This document shows positions 37,207 through 45,835 of a stretch of DNA of 64,000 nucleotides, piece by piece. Source of the stretch: Lewinellaceae bacterium (GTDB taxonomy: Bacteria > Bacteroidota > Bacteroidia > Chitinophagales > Saprospiraceae); the NCBI GenBank assembly GCA_020636045.1, contig JACJYP010000005.1, positions 1 to 64,000 of the forward strand. The letters run 5' to 3'. Made by a program: the position numbers and the translations under genes. The notes beneath the pieces were generated by a model that saw nothing but the letters and a program-made list of their open reading frames with translations, was not told the origin of the DNA and made no database searches. Numbering within the stretch: position 1 is the stretch's first letter; the number at the start of each line of letters is the position of its first letter.

Positions 37207-38340
37207 ATGTCACTCGGCAACCGCATTGCAGCAGAATTGAGAGGTGATCGCACCATTTGGATGATCATCGCCGTGCTGAGTCTGTTCAGCCTGCTGGCCG
37301 TTTATTCGGCATCCGGCTGGGAAGCCTGGCGTGCACGCGGCGGCAACACGACCGTCATGTTTGTCGCCCATATGATGCGCCTGGCGTTCGGTCTGTTCCT
37401 GATCTACCTGTGTCACCTGCTGCATTACAGGCAGTACCAGCGTATTGCGCCGATCCTGATCCTGGCCTGCGTGCCGCTTTTGGCATTTACCCTTTTCTAC
37501 GGCAGATCGATCAACGATGCGCCGCGCTGGATCGAGGTGTTCGGGTTGAGTTTCCAGCCTTCGGAAATGGCCAAGATCGCACTGATCATTTACATCGCCC
37601 GCGAACTGACCCGTAAGCAGGACTATATCTCCAGTCTGAAAGATGCGTTCATGCCGATCATCATACCCGTGCTGCTGATCTGCGGGCTGATCGCTCCGGC
37701 GAACCTCTCGTCCGCCCTGGTGCTTTTTGTGACCTGCATCCTGCTGATGTTCATCGGGCGGGTGCGCGCGAAATATATCTTCCTGCTCGGCCTGCTTGGC
37801 GTAGTCGTTTTCGCAGGGCTGATCGTGATCGGTCAGATGTACCCCGAGGCCGATCTGGTCAGGGTAGATACCTGGGCGTCGCGTATGCAGATCTTTTTAC
37901 ACAGCGAAGACGGCGGATATCAGGTGCAGCAGGCCAAGATCGCCATCGCCAAAGGCGGCATCATCGGACAGGGCCCCGGCAATTCCATCATCCGGAATTT
38001 CCTGCCGTACGCCCATGCCGATTTCATATACGCTATCATTTGCGAGGAATACGGGTTGCTGGGCGGTACGGTGGTGCTGGTGCTGTACGTCCTGCTGTTC
38101 CTGCGCAATGTGAAACTCGTGACCAAAAGCCCCAAGGCTTTCGGCGCATTCCTGGCCATCGGCCTCAGCCTGTTGCTCACGGTACAGGCGCTGGCCAACA
38201 TTGCCGTGAATGTCAACCTCGTGCCGGCTACCGGACTCACGCTTCCGCTGATCTCCATGGGCGGCACGAGTATGCTGTTCACCTGTATTTCGCTGGGAAT
38301 GATCCTCAGCGTCAGCAAATTTATCGAAGGACTGGAGTAA
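37207..38340 (+). CDS. ftsW: Septal peptidoglycan polymerase FtsW
   Basis: 377 residues, SEDS-family glycosyltransferase with about ten transmembrane helices. It polymerises lipid II at the septum together with FtsI. Signatures are the SASGWEAW... first helix, GRSINDAPRWIEVFGLSFQPSEMAK, the WGPGNS-like GQGPGNSIIRNFLPYAHADFIYAIICEE (with the catalytic-region acidic residues) and NVNLVPATGLTLPLISMGGTSML. Placement between murD and murG distinguishes it from rodA. Confidence 0.96.
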   Translation: MSLGNRIAAELRGDRTIWMIIAVLSLFSLLAVYSASGWEAWRARGGNTTVMFVAHMMRLAFGLFLIYLCHLLHYRQYQRIAPILILACVPLLAFTLFYGRSINDAPRWIEVFGLSFQPSEMAKIALIIYIARELTRKQDYISSLKDAFMPIIIPVLLICGLIAPANLSSALVLFVTCILLMFIGRVRAKYIFLLGLLGVVVFAGLIVIGQMYPEADLVRVDTWASRMQIFLHSEDGGYQVQQAKIAIAKGGIIGQGPGNSIIRNFLPYAHADFIYAIICEEYGLLGGTVVLVLYVLLFLRNVKLVTKSPKAFGAFLAIGLSLLLTVQALANIAVNVNLVPATGLTLPLISMGGTSMLFTCISLGMILSVSKFIEGLE

Positions 38341-38386
38341 AATATAACACACCCGTCTTCGCCAGGGCTACGGCGGGTAAAACAAT

Positions 38387-39511
38387 ATGACGAACAACAA
38401 CTCACATATCAAAATCCTGATCACCGGCGGCGGAACCGGCGGTCACGTCTTTCCGGCCATCGCCATTGCGGATGCGTTGAAACGTATGCAGCCGGATGTG
38501 GAGTTTTTGTTTGTCGGCGCCAGCGGCAAAATGGAAATGGAGCGTGTGCCGAAGGCAGGATACCGGATCGAAGGGTTGAACATTGCAGGATTCCAGCGCA
38601 GCCTGAGCCTGCGCAACCTTGCATTCCCCTACAAGTTGCTGACGAGCCTGTGGAAGGCGCGGCACATCATCCGCGATTTTCAGCCGGATGTGGTCGTTGG
38701 CACCGGCGGGTATGCCTCGGGCCCTGTGATGCGCGCTGCCCAGCGTGCCGGCATCCCGACGCTGATCCAGGAGCAAAATTCGTTTGCCGGCATTACCAAC
38801 AGGGTATTGGGCAAAAAGGCCGCAGAAGTTTGCGTGGCCTACGATCATATGGAGCAGTTTTTTCCGGCGGAAAAAATAGTGTTCACCGGCAACCCCGTCC
38901 GGCAGGATATTCTCGATCTCGAGCGCAAACGCGCGGAGGCGATCGAACATTACGGGCTCGACCCCGCCAAAAAAACCATAGCAGTTGTGGGAGGCAGTTT
39001 GGGCGCCCGCACCCTGAACAACGCCATGCGCGACAACACGGCGCTGCTGGCAGAACACCCGAATCTGCAGGTATTGTGGCAGTGCGGAAAGTTTTACGAA
39101 TACGAATTCACCAATTGCGATACGGCACTGCTGCCGCAAGTGCAGGTCATGGCATTTGTCGATCGCATGGACCTGATGTATGCCGCGGCCGATGTTGTGA
39201 TCTCGCGTGCGGGTGCGCTGACGATCAGTGAGTTGTGTCTGGTGAGCAAGCCAGCCGTGCTGGTGCCTTCCCCAAATGTAGCGGAAGACCATCAGACAAA
39301 AAATGCCCTGGCGCTGGTGGAAAAAGGCGCGGCGAGGCTGGTACGCGATGCAGAAGCCGGCGAAAAAATGTTGCAGGAGGCCCTGCTGATACTGGAAAAT
39401 GACGCCCTTGCTTTCGGGCTGGGAGAAAGTATACACCAACTGGGTCGCCCCAATGCGGCGGAACAGATCGCAAGGGAAGTACTCAAACTAACCAGACAAC
39501 GGAAAATATGA
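38387..39511 (+). CDS. murG: Lipid II synthase MurG
   Basis: 374 residues. It transfers GlcNAc from UDP-GlcNAc to lipid I on the cytoplasmic face. GGGTGGHVFPAIAIADAL, GTGGYASGPV, QEQNSFAGITNRVLGK, VVGGSLGARTLN and VISRAGALTISEL are all present and in order (GT-B fold). Its ATGA stop/start overlap with the next gene (DUF389) shows that the inserted envelope genes are translationally coupled to it rather than separated by a boundary. Confidence 0.97.
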   Translation: MTNNNSHIKILITGGGTGGHVFPAIAIADALKRMQPDVEFLFVGASGKMEMERVPKAGYRIEGLNIAGFQRSLSLRNLAFPYKLLTSLWKARHIIRDFQPDVVVGTGGYASGPVMRAAQRAGIPTLIQEQNSFAGITNRVLGKKAAEVCVAYDHMEQFFPAEKIVFTGNPVRQDILDLERKRAEAIEHYGLDPAKKTIAVVGGSLGARTLNNAMRDNTALLAEHPNLQVLWQCGKFYEYEFTNCDTALLPQVQVMAFVDRMDLMYAAADVVISRAGALTISELCLVSKPAVLVPSPNVAEDHQTKNALALVEKGAARLVRDAEAGEKMLQEALLILENDALAFGLGESIHQLGRPNAAEQIAREVLKLTRQRKI

Positions 39512-40869
39512 GACCGGCTGATAACATATTGCGGGTACTCAAAAGGTTTTTGCTGTACCGGTTCGATCTGACGGATGACAAGGCCGACGAACAGTCGGTG
39601 GTGGAGGATATGGCACGCGACGCGGTGTTCAAGGGCACGAACCTCTGGACCCTGGTGTTCGCCATCTTCATCGCTTCCGTAGGCCTGAATGTCAATTCCA
39701 CGGCAGTGGTCATCGGCGCCATGTTGATCTCGCCGCTGATGGGGCCGATCATGGCCATTGGCTTTGGCATCGGGATCAATGACTTCGACCTGATCAAATC
39801 GGCCGCCAAAAACCTGCTGATCGCCGTGGGGATCAGCATCATCACCTCCGCACTGTATTTCCTGCTGACGCCACTGAACGAAGCGCAATCGGAACTGCTG
39901 GCGCGCACCACGCCAACGATCTGGGATGTATTCATCGCGCTGTTCGGCGGTCTGGCGGGTATCGTTGCGGTGACCCGCAAGGAAAAAAGCAATGTGATCC
40001 CCGGTGTCGCCATCGCTACTGCGCTGATGCCGCCGCTGTGCACGGCGGGTTACGGCCTTGGTACGGGACAATGGGCCTATTTCCTGGGCGCCCTGTACCT
40101 GTTCTTTATCAATACGGTATTCATCAGCGTCTCGGCGTACCTGATCGTACGCCTCCTGAAGTTCCGCAAAAAGGCTTTTGTGAGCCAGGACGTGGAAAAG
40201 CGCGTGCGTCGCAACATCTGGTTCGTAGTGGCCGTCACGGTCGCACCCTCTGTTTTCATGGGTTACCGGATCGTTCAGAAAACCCTGTTCCAGCAAAAAG
40301 CGCAGCGTTTTGTAAAAGAAGAGTTCGTTTTTCCCAATACGGATTTGCTGAAGACGAACTACGAATACGAAAAAGATACCTGCCGGATCGTCATGTACCT
40401 GATGGGACAGCCGCTCAAAAGCGAGGAGATCGGCAGAATGGAAAACAAACTGCCGTCCTACGGTTTGTACGCAACCAAACTAGTGATCAGGCAGGGGAAT
40501 GCCATGCAGGCCTCTACGGACATGAATTCGCTGAAAGCGGGCATCCTGGAAGACCTGTACAGCCGCAATGAAGAAGCCCTGGAGGACCGCGATAAACGCA
40601 TCGAACTGCTGGAATCGGAATTGTCGGGTTACCGGGAATTTAATCGGCTCTGCACCGACATTGCCGGTGAGATCAGAGCGGAACACCCGCAGGTGACCGG
40701 GTTTTCTATCAACCGTAACATCGTATACGATCTGGGAAAGCAGTCTTCCGACACCATTCCGGTCGTCTACATCAAAACGAGCAAACGTATACCGAACAAC
40801 GAAATGGGCAGAATGTACAACTGGCTGAAAGCCCGTATCAAATCGGACACCTTGCTCATCATACAATAA
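39508..40869 (+). CDS. DUF389 family membrane protein
   Basis: 453 residues. About seven transmembrane helices carry the DUF389 signature SVGLNVNSTAVVIGAMLISPLMGPI, followed by AKNLLIAVGISIITSALYFLL, VTRKEKSNVIPGVAIATALMPPLCTAGYGLGT and a soluble C-terminal extension of about 180 residues with a coiled-coil part (EEALEDRDKRIELLESEL). The biochemical role of DUF389 is not established; they are widespread inner-membrane proteins. It begins inside murG (ATGA) and is followed at nine bases by a mechanosensitive channel gene, so it is co-expressed with peptidoglycan synthesis. Confidence 0.9.
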   Translation: MRPADNILRVLKRFLLYRFDLTDDKADEQSVVEDMARDAVFKGTNLWTLVFAIFIASVGLNVNSTAVVIGAMLISPLMGPIMAIGFGIGINDFDLIKSAAKNLLIAVGISIITSALYFLLTPLNEAQSELLARTTPTIWDVFIALFGGLAGIVAVTRKEKSNVIPGVAIATALMPPLCTAGYGLGTGQWAYFLGALYLFFINTVFISVSAYLIVRLLKFRKKAFVSQDVEKRVRRNIWFVVAVTVAPSVFMGYRIVQKTLFQQKAQRFVKEEFVFPNTDLLKTNYEYEKDTCRIVMYLMGQPLKSEEIGRMENKLPSYGLYATKLVIRQGNAMQASTDMNSLKAGILEDLYSRNEEALEDRDKRIELLESELSGYREFNRLCTDIAGEIRAEHPQVTGFSINRNIVYDLGKQSSDTIPVVYIKTSKRIPNNEMGRMYNWLKARIKSDTLLIIQ

Positions 40870-40878
40870 GCGCTGGAG

Positions 40879-41730
40879 ATGAAAGAAATACTGGAATATA
40901 AACTATTCGAGATCGGTGAATACAGCCTGTCGGTGTACTCCATCGTATTGGCCGTACTGGTGTACCTGCTGACGCGCGGCGTTGTTGCCCTGTTTGGAAA
41001 ATTGTTCGGAAGAATGGCTTCCCGGCGCAACATCGATGAAGGCCGCCAGCATTCCTTCCGGCTGCTGTTCGAATACCTGATCTGGACGATCTCGATCATT
41101 ACGATCCTGACGCTGCTCGGTATAAAACTGACCCTTGTGCTGGCCAGTTCGGCCGCCCTGCTGGTAGGCCTGGGCCTGGGTTTGCAGCAAGGTTTTTCCG
41201 ACATGCTTTCAGGGATCATCCTCCTGTTTGAAGGCACGATCGAGAAAGGTGACATCATCGAAGTGGATGGCGTGGTCGGCAGGATCGAGGAAATCCATCT
41301 CCGCACCACAAAATTCCGCAATCGCGACGATCAGGTGATGATCATCCCCAATCACAAGTTTGTCAACGACAATGTGATCAACTGGAGCCACGATGATTTC
41401 GTAGCGCGTTTCGGGGTGCCGATCGGCGTTTCATACAACTCCGACCTTCAGCAGGTAAAACAGATCCTGCTCAATTGCGCACACTCCAACCCGCATGTCG
41501 TGACCGATATGACGGGTAAAATACCCAGCGTGCGCCTGGACAATTTTGGCGACAGTTCGGTGGACTTCACCCTGCTCTTTTACAGCAGCAATATGTTCCG
41601 GATCGAGACCACCAAAAGCGACCTGCGTTTCGCGATCTGGGAAGCGTTCCGCCAGCACGGGGTCGAGATCCCGTTCCCGCAACGCGACCTTCATTTGAAA
41701 ACCGGCCAGTGGTCACTGAGCCCATCCTAA
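40879..41730 (+). CDS. Small-conductance mechanosensitive channel (MscS family)
   Basis: 283 residues. Two to three transmembrane helices are followed by the MscS TM3 pore helix (SSAALLVGLGLGLQQGFSDMLSGIILLFEG) and beta domain (IEKGDIIEVDGVVGRIEEIHLRTTKFRNRDDQVMIIPNHKFVNDNVINW). It opens under membrane tension to release osmolytes. Its place inside the dcw cluster couples a turgor valve to wall synthesis at the expression level. No cyclic-nucleotide or other sensor domain is attached. Confidence 0.94.
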   Translation: MKEILEYKLFEIGEYSLSVYSIVLAVLVYLLTRGVVALFGKLFGRMASRRNIDEGRQHSFRLLFEYLIWTISIITILTLLGIKLTLVLASSAALLVGLGLGLQQGFSDMLSGIILLFEGTIEKGDIIEVDGVVGRIEEIHLRTTKFRNRDDQVMIIPNHKFVNDNVINWSHDDFVARFGVPIGVSYNSDLQQVKQILLNCAHSNPHVVTDMTGKIPSVRLDNFGDSSVDFTLLFYSSNMFRIETTKSDLRFAIWEAFRQHGVEIPFPQRDLHLKTGQWSLSPS

Positions 41731-41740
41731 TTTATTGATC

Positions 41741-42115
41741 ATGAAATATCAGGCATTCATAAATGGAATTTTGATCGCAGCGACCTGCGCCTTTGCCGGC
41801 TGCCAGGCTCCGGAAGAACATAATCCGCTGGTCGTGGGCGACTGGCAGGGCACGGAATGGCTCATATTCGACAAATCGTCGGGCATGGATGCATCGCAGG
41901 TGCATTTCGGCTTCCAGGAAGACGGTCGCTACAGCGCACAATTCGGCAATCAGCAACAGCAGGGCGTGTGGCGGACCGAACGCGATAAACTGTACACGAC
42001 GGAAGACGGCAAAAAAGAGATCATGGTAAAAATCCTGCAACTCGACAGCCTGCGCCTCGTGTTCGAAATGAACCGCGGCGGACAAAAGGAAACCCTGAAA
42101 CTTGAGAAAAAGTAA
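41741..42115 (+). CDS. Small lipocalin-like lipoprotein
   Basis: 124 residues from ATG 41741. Lipoprotein signal with lipobox FAGC at about residues 17-20. The mature part (VVGDWQGTEWLIF...VHFGFQEDGRYSAQFGNQQQQGVWRTERDKLYTTED...LRLVFEMNRGGQKETLKLEKK) has the beta-barrel pattern of Bacteroidota lipocalin-like domains, with an opening GxW motif. The ligand is unknown. It sits between mscS and murC in the same direction and is likely co-transcribed. Confidence 0.78.
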   Translation: MKYQAFINGILIAATCAFAGCQAPEEHNPLVVGDWQGTEWLIFDKSSGMDASQVHFGFQEDGRYSAQFGNQQQQGVWRTERDKLYTTEDGKKEIMVKILQLDSLRLVFEMNRGGQKETLKLEKK

Positions 42116-42144
42116 GCCCTGCGCGGCTGCATTGAAACGGCAAC

Positions 42145-43509
42145 ATGGAATTTAACGCGATAAAACACATCTATTTCATCGGCATCGGCGGCATCGGCAT
42201 GTCGGCGCTGGCGCGCTACTTCAAAAAGCACGGCGCGGCGGTGTACGGCTACGACCGCACCGAGACCGCACTGACGCGCGCGCTGGCGGCGGAAGGGATG
42301 CATGTGCATTATGAAGACAATGTGTCTTTTATCCCGGAAAATATAGACCTGGTGGTGTACACCCCCGCAGTGCCGAAAGACCACGCCGAACTCAACTGGT
42401 TCCGCCAGCATGAGTACCCCGTGATGAAGCGCGCCGAAGTGCTGGGCGTGATCAGCAAGGCGAAGCGTTGCATCGCCATCGCCGGCACGCACGGCAAAAC
42501 GACCACCAGTACCATGACCAGCCACCTGTTGCGTGCGTGCGGGATCGATGCTACGGCATTTGTCGGCGGCATTTCCCTCAACCTCGGCGGCAATTTCGTG
42601 GAGGGCAGCAGCGACTGGGTGGTAGTGGAAGCCGACGAATACGACCGCAGTTTCCTGCATTTGGAACCCGAGATCGCAGTGTTGAATTCGCTCGATCCCG
42701 ACCATCTGGACATCTACGGGTCGCCGGAGTCGGTCGTGGAGTCGTACAAAACATTCGTCCGGCAGATACGCAAGGGCGGCAAACTGATCTATCGCCACGG
42801 CTTGCCGCTGGAAGATGTAGCCGTCGAACTTCGCGCCAGCGGTCGCCAGGTGTTCACATTCGGCATCGACGCGGGCGATTTCGAGGCCTTTAACGTCCGC
42901 GTTGAAAACGAGCAGATGGCTTTCGGCCTCAGGTCGGGCATTTTCAACTGGAACGACCTGAGGCTGAACTACCCGGGCCGGCACAATGTGCTGAATGCAA
43001 CGGCTGCCATTGCGGCGTCGCTTTCTGCGGGCGGCTTTTCTCCCGAACTCCGCGGCGCGCTGGCTTCTTTCAAGGGCGTAAAGCGGCGCTTCGAATACAT
43101 CATTCGCCGGCCGGATCTGGTGTACATCGACGATTATGCGCACCACCCGGCCGAACTGGAAGCGGTGATCGCTGCCGCCAGGATGATGTTCCCGACGCGA
43201 AAACTGACGGGAGTGTTTCAGCCGCATCTGTACACCCGTACCCGCGATTTCGCCGAAGCCTTCGCCGCAGCACTCAAAGGGCTGGATACCTGCATCCTGC
43301 TGGATATCTATCCGGCGCGCGAGCAGCCGATCGAAGGTGTGGATTCGGCGATGATCGCAAAGTTGATAGACCACCCCGACACCATTCTGACTACAAAAAG
43401 CGATTTGCTGAACGTATTGAAAAACCGCCGCATCGAAGTGTTGATGACTTTGGGTGCGGGCGATATCGACACCCTTATTGAACCGATCAAAAACCAGTTG
43501 ACGCGCTGA
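42145..43509 (+). CDS. murC: UDP-MurNAc-L-alanine ligase MurC
   Basis: 454 residues. It adds L-alanine to UDP-MurNAc, the first amino acid of the stem peptide. IYFIGIGGIGMSALARYF, IAGTHGKTTTSTM, VVVEADEYDRSFLHL, NSLDPDHLDIYG, DDYAHHPAEL and FQPHLYTRTRDF are all MurC signatures. Expected directly after murG in this cluster but displaced by three genes. ftsQ begins five bases after its stop. Confidence 0.97.
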   Translation: MEFNAIKHIYFIGIGGIGMSALARYFKKHGAAVYGYDRTETALTRALAAEGMHVHYEDNVSFIPENIDLVVYTPAVPKDHAELNWFRQHEYPVMKRAEVLGVISKAKRCIAIAGTHGKTTTSTMTSHLLRACGIDATAFVGGISLNLGGNFVEGSSDWVVVEADEYDRSFLHLEPEIAVLNSLDPDHLDIYGSPESVVESYKTFVRQIRKGGKLIYRHGLPLEDVAVELRASGRQVFTFGIDAGDFEAFNVRVENEQMAFGLRSGIFNWNDLRLNYPGRHNVLNATAAIAASLSAGGFSPELRGALASFKGVKRRFEYIIRRPDLVYIDDYAHHPAELEAVIAAARMMFPTRKLTGVFQPHLYTRTRDFAEAFAAALKGLDTCILLDIYPAREQPIEGVDSAMIAKLIDHPDTILTTKSDLLNVLKNRRIEVLMTLGAGDIDTLIEPIKNQLTR

Positions 43510-43514
43510 ACGAT

Positions 43515-44288
43515 ATGCTGAAGAAACCGAACATCCGCTACGACCGGATCACCTGGGTGGTTTTCCTCCTGGTGGTGCTGCTGGCGCTTTTCTCGGCCAT
43601 CAACCGGAAGAAGAACAGCTTCGCCGACGGCGTGGAAGTAGAGGTGATCCCGCTCGCGGGCGGAGACAAACTGATCAGCGAGCGCGACGTGCGGCAGGCC
43701 CTGTTGCTGGCATTCGGCAATACGCTCGAAGGCACGGAACTGGGCCGGCTCGAAGTGGAGCGCATGGAGCGGGTGCTGGAGCAGGACCCCTTCGTGCTGG
43801 CGGCCGATGCCTATATCGATCAGAACAATATCCTGCACATGCGGATCACACAACGCGAACCCATGCTGCGCATCCTGGATATCAACGGAGGCAATTATTA
43901 CCTCGACCGGAACGGCGCAAAAATGCCGCCCTCAAAAAATCTGGCTGCCCACGTGCTGGTGGCGACAGGCAATATCGCCCCTTACACACCGGAATTTCAG
44001 GAAAAGAAAAAACACACCCTGAAGGACCTTTTCAACCTGACGCAGGCCCTGCTGGCCGACGACTTTTTATCCTCGTTCATCCAGCAGATACACGTGAACA
44101 GCGCCGGGGAGTTCATTCTGGTGCCGCTGGTCGGCGATCAGCGCATCGAACTGGGGCGCATGCGCAACCTCGAAGACAAACTGAGACGACTGAAGATATT
44201 TTACCAGGAAGGCATTCCGTATGCCGGCTGGAGGAAGTATGAAACGATCAATTTGAAATATAACGGGCAGGTGGTGTGCAGAAAATAA
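43515..44288 (+). CDS. ftsQ: FtsQ/DivIB-type cell division protein
   Basis: 257 residues. Short cytoplasmic N-terminus, one transmembrane helix (ITWVVFLLVVLLALFSAI, about 11-28) and a periplasmic part with a POTRA-like segment (ISERDVRQALLLAFGNTLEGTELGRLEVERMERVLEQDPFVLAADAYIDQNNILHMRITQREP). It links the divisome core FtsBL to the Z-ring side. Divergent in sequence as usual, but topology, size and position between murC and ftsA fix the assignment. A 161-base gap with a promoter follows. Confidence 0.92.
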   Translation: MLKKPNIRYDRITWVVFLLVVLLALFSAINRKKNSFADGVEVEVIPLAGGDKLISERDVRQALLLAFGNTLEGTELGRLEVERMERVLEQDPFVLAADAYIDQNNILHMRITQREPMLRILDINGGNYYLDRNGAKMPPSKNLAAHVLVATGNIAPYTPEFQEKKKHTLKDLFNLTQALLADDFLSSFIQQIHVNSAGEFILVPLVGDQRIELGRMRNLEDKLRRLKIFYQEGIPYAGWRKYETINLKYNGQVVCRK

Positions 44289-44316
44289 GCATATCCGAAG
44301 CCCATAACCCCAAGCG

Positions 44317-44367
44317 AATAATTTAAAACAATTATTTTGAAACAAATAATTTTAAAAATACCTTTGC
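44317..44367 (+). promoter_or_regulatory. ftsAZ promoter with AATAATT repeats
   Basis: TTTG (44336-44339), a 20-base spacer and TACCTTTG (44360-44367) match the full Bacteroidota -33/-7 promoter consensus. An inverted repeat AATAATT (44317-44323)/AATTATT (44330-44336) overlaps the -33 element, and a third AATAATT unit (44346-44352) lies inside the spacer, 29 bp from the first. This gives ftsAZ transcription that is independent of the upstream dcw promoter. Confidence 0.75.
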
Positions 44368-44449
44368 TGGCGGAAAAGAGTTTCGTGCCGACAGCTTTGG
44401 AAACGATCAAACGAACTGAAACTCAAAACCATCTAAACAGTATAACATT

Positions 44450-45784
44450 ATGACGGAGTTCATCCCACAACCCCATGATGTTGTCGTCGCCCTCGACATA
44501 GGGACGACGAAGGTATGCTGCCTGGCAGGCCGCAAAGACGCACATGGCAAACTGGAAATCCTCGGTGTAGGCAAAGTTGAAAGCGTCGGCGTATTGCGCG
44601 GCGTGGTCAGCAACATCGAAAAGACGGTCGGCGCGATCCGCGAAGCCGTCGACATCTGCGAGCGCAACGCACGCATGAAATTCAACAAGGTACACGTCGG
44701 CATTGCAGGCCAGCATATCAAGAGCCTGCAGCACCGCGGCATCCTCACCCGCGACAGCGATCATTCCGAGATCAGCCGCCGCGACGTGGAGCGCATCGTC
44801 AACGACATGTACAAACTGGTGCTTCCACCCGGCGACAAGATCATCCATGTGTTCCCCCAGGAATTCACGGTTGACTCGGAGCAGGGCATTGTGGACCCCA
44901 TCGGCATGTGCGGGGTGCGCCTGGAAGCCAATTTCCACATCATTACCGGCCAGATCACGGCCATTAACAATATCTACCGCTGTATCGAAAAAGCGGGGCT
45001 CAAGGTGGCCGACCTGACCCTCGAGCCCATCGCCAGCGCAGAAGCCACGCTCTCCGAGGAGGAGAAGCAGGCGGGCGTTGCACTGGTGGACATCGGCGGC
45101 GGCACCACCGATATCACGATCTTCCACGAAGGGATCATCCGCCACACGGCGGTCATTCCGTTCGGCGGCAACGTGATCACGGCCGATATCAAGGAAGGTT
45201 GCACGGTCATGCAGCCGCAGGCCGAAAAACTCAAGGTAAAGTTCGGCTCGGCGCTCAGCACCGAAGTTTTCGACAACCGCATCATCACCATTCCGGGCCT
45301 GAAAGGACGCGAGCACAAGGAGATCAGCGAGAAAAACCTCGCGCGCATCATCCAGGCGCGCATGGAAGAAGTGCTCGATTACGTGCTTTGGGAAATCCGC
45401 CGCAGCGGCTACGAGCGCAAACTCATCGGCGGCGTCGTACTCACCGGCGGCGGCTCATTGCTGGCGCATTCGGACAAACTCTCCGAATTCCACACCGGCA
45501 TGTCGAGCCGCGTGGGTGTCCCCGTCGAGCACCTGGCGCACGGATACCACGAATCGGTCAACAGCCCGATCTTCAGCACCGCCATCGGCCTGATGCTGCG
45601 CGGTCTGGAGGATGTGGCGGCCGGTTCGGGCGAGCAGGACCGTTCGCAGGAGAACGGGAAAGGGAATCGCGAACCCTCCAATGTGTCGGAGGAAAAAGAA
45701 GCATCCTGGCTGGATAGCGTTTTCCGCAAGACCAAGGAATGGTTCGAAGCGGAACCCGATCTGGACTTCGAGCAGAAAAAATAA
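44450..45784 (+). CDS. ftsA: Actin-like division protein FtsA
   Basis: 444 residues. ATP-binding actin-fold protein that tethers FtsZ filaments to the membrane. The phosphate 1 loop VVALDIGTTKVCCLAG, the SHS2 1C domain around HVGIAGQHIKSLQHRGI, phosphate 2 VDIGGGTTDITIF and adenosine motif GGVVLTGGGSLL are seen. The C-terminal amphipathic membrane helix (SWLDSVFRKTKEWFE) follows a charged linker. Own promoter at 44336-44367; ftsZ follows at 51 bases. Confidence 0.97.
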   Translation: MTEFIPQPHDVVVALDIGTTKVCCLAGRKDAHGKLEILGVGKVESVGVLRGVVSNIEKTVGAIREAVDICERNARMKFNKVHVGIAGQHIKSLQHRGILTRDSDHSEISRRDVERIVNDMYKLVLPPGDKIIHVFPQEFTVDSEQGIVDPIGMCGVRLEANFHIITGQITAINNIYRCIEKAGLKVADLTLEPIASAEATLSEEEKQAGVALVDIGGGTTDITIFHEGIIRHTAVIPFGGNVITADIKEGCTVMQPQAEKLKVKFGSALSTEVFDNRIITIPGLKGREHKEISEKNLARIIQARMEEVLDYVLWEIRRSGYERKLIGGVVLTGGGSLLAHSDKLSEFHTGMSSRVGVPVEHLAHGYHESVNSPIFSTAIGLMLRGLEDVAAGSGEQDRSQENGKGNREPSNVSEEKEASWLDSVFRKTKEWFEAEPDLDFEQKK

Positions 45785-45835
45785 AGCACGGAGTCTCCTC
45801 AACCTTTTTTGATAACGCACTAAAATTCAAATATC

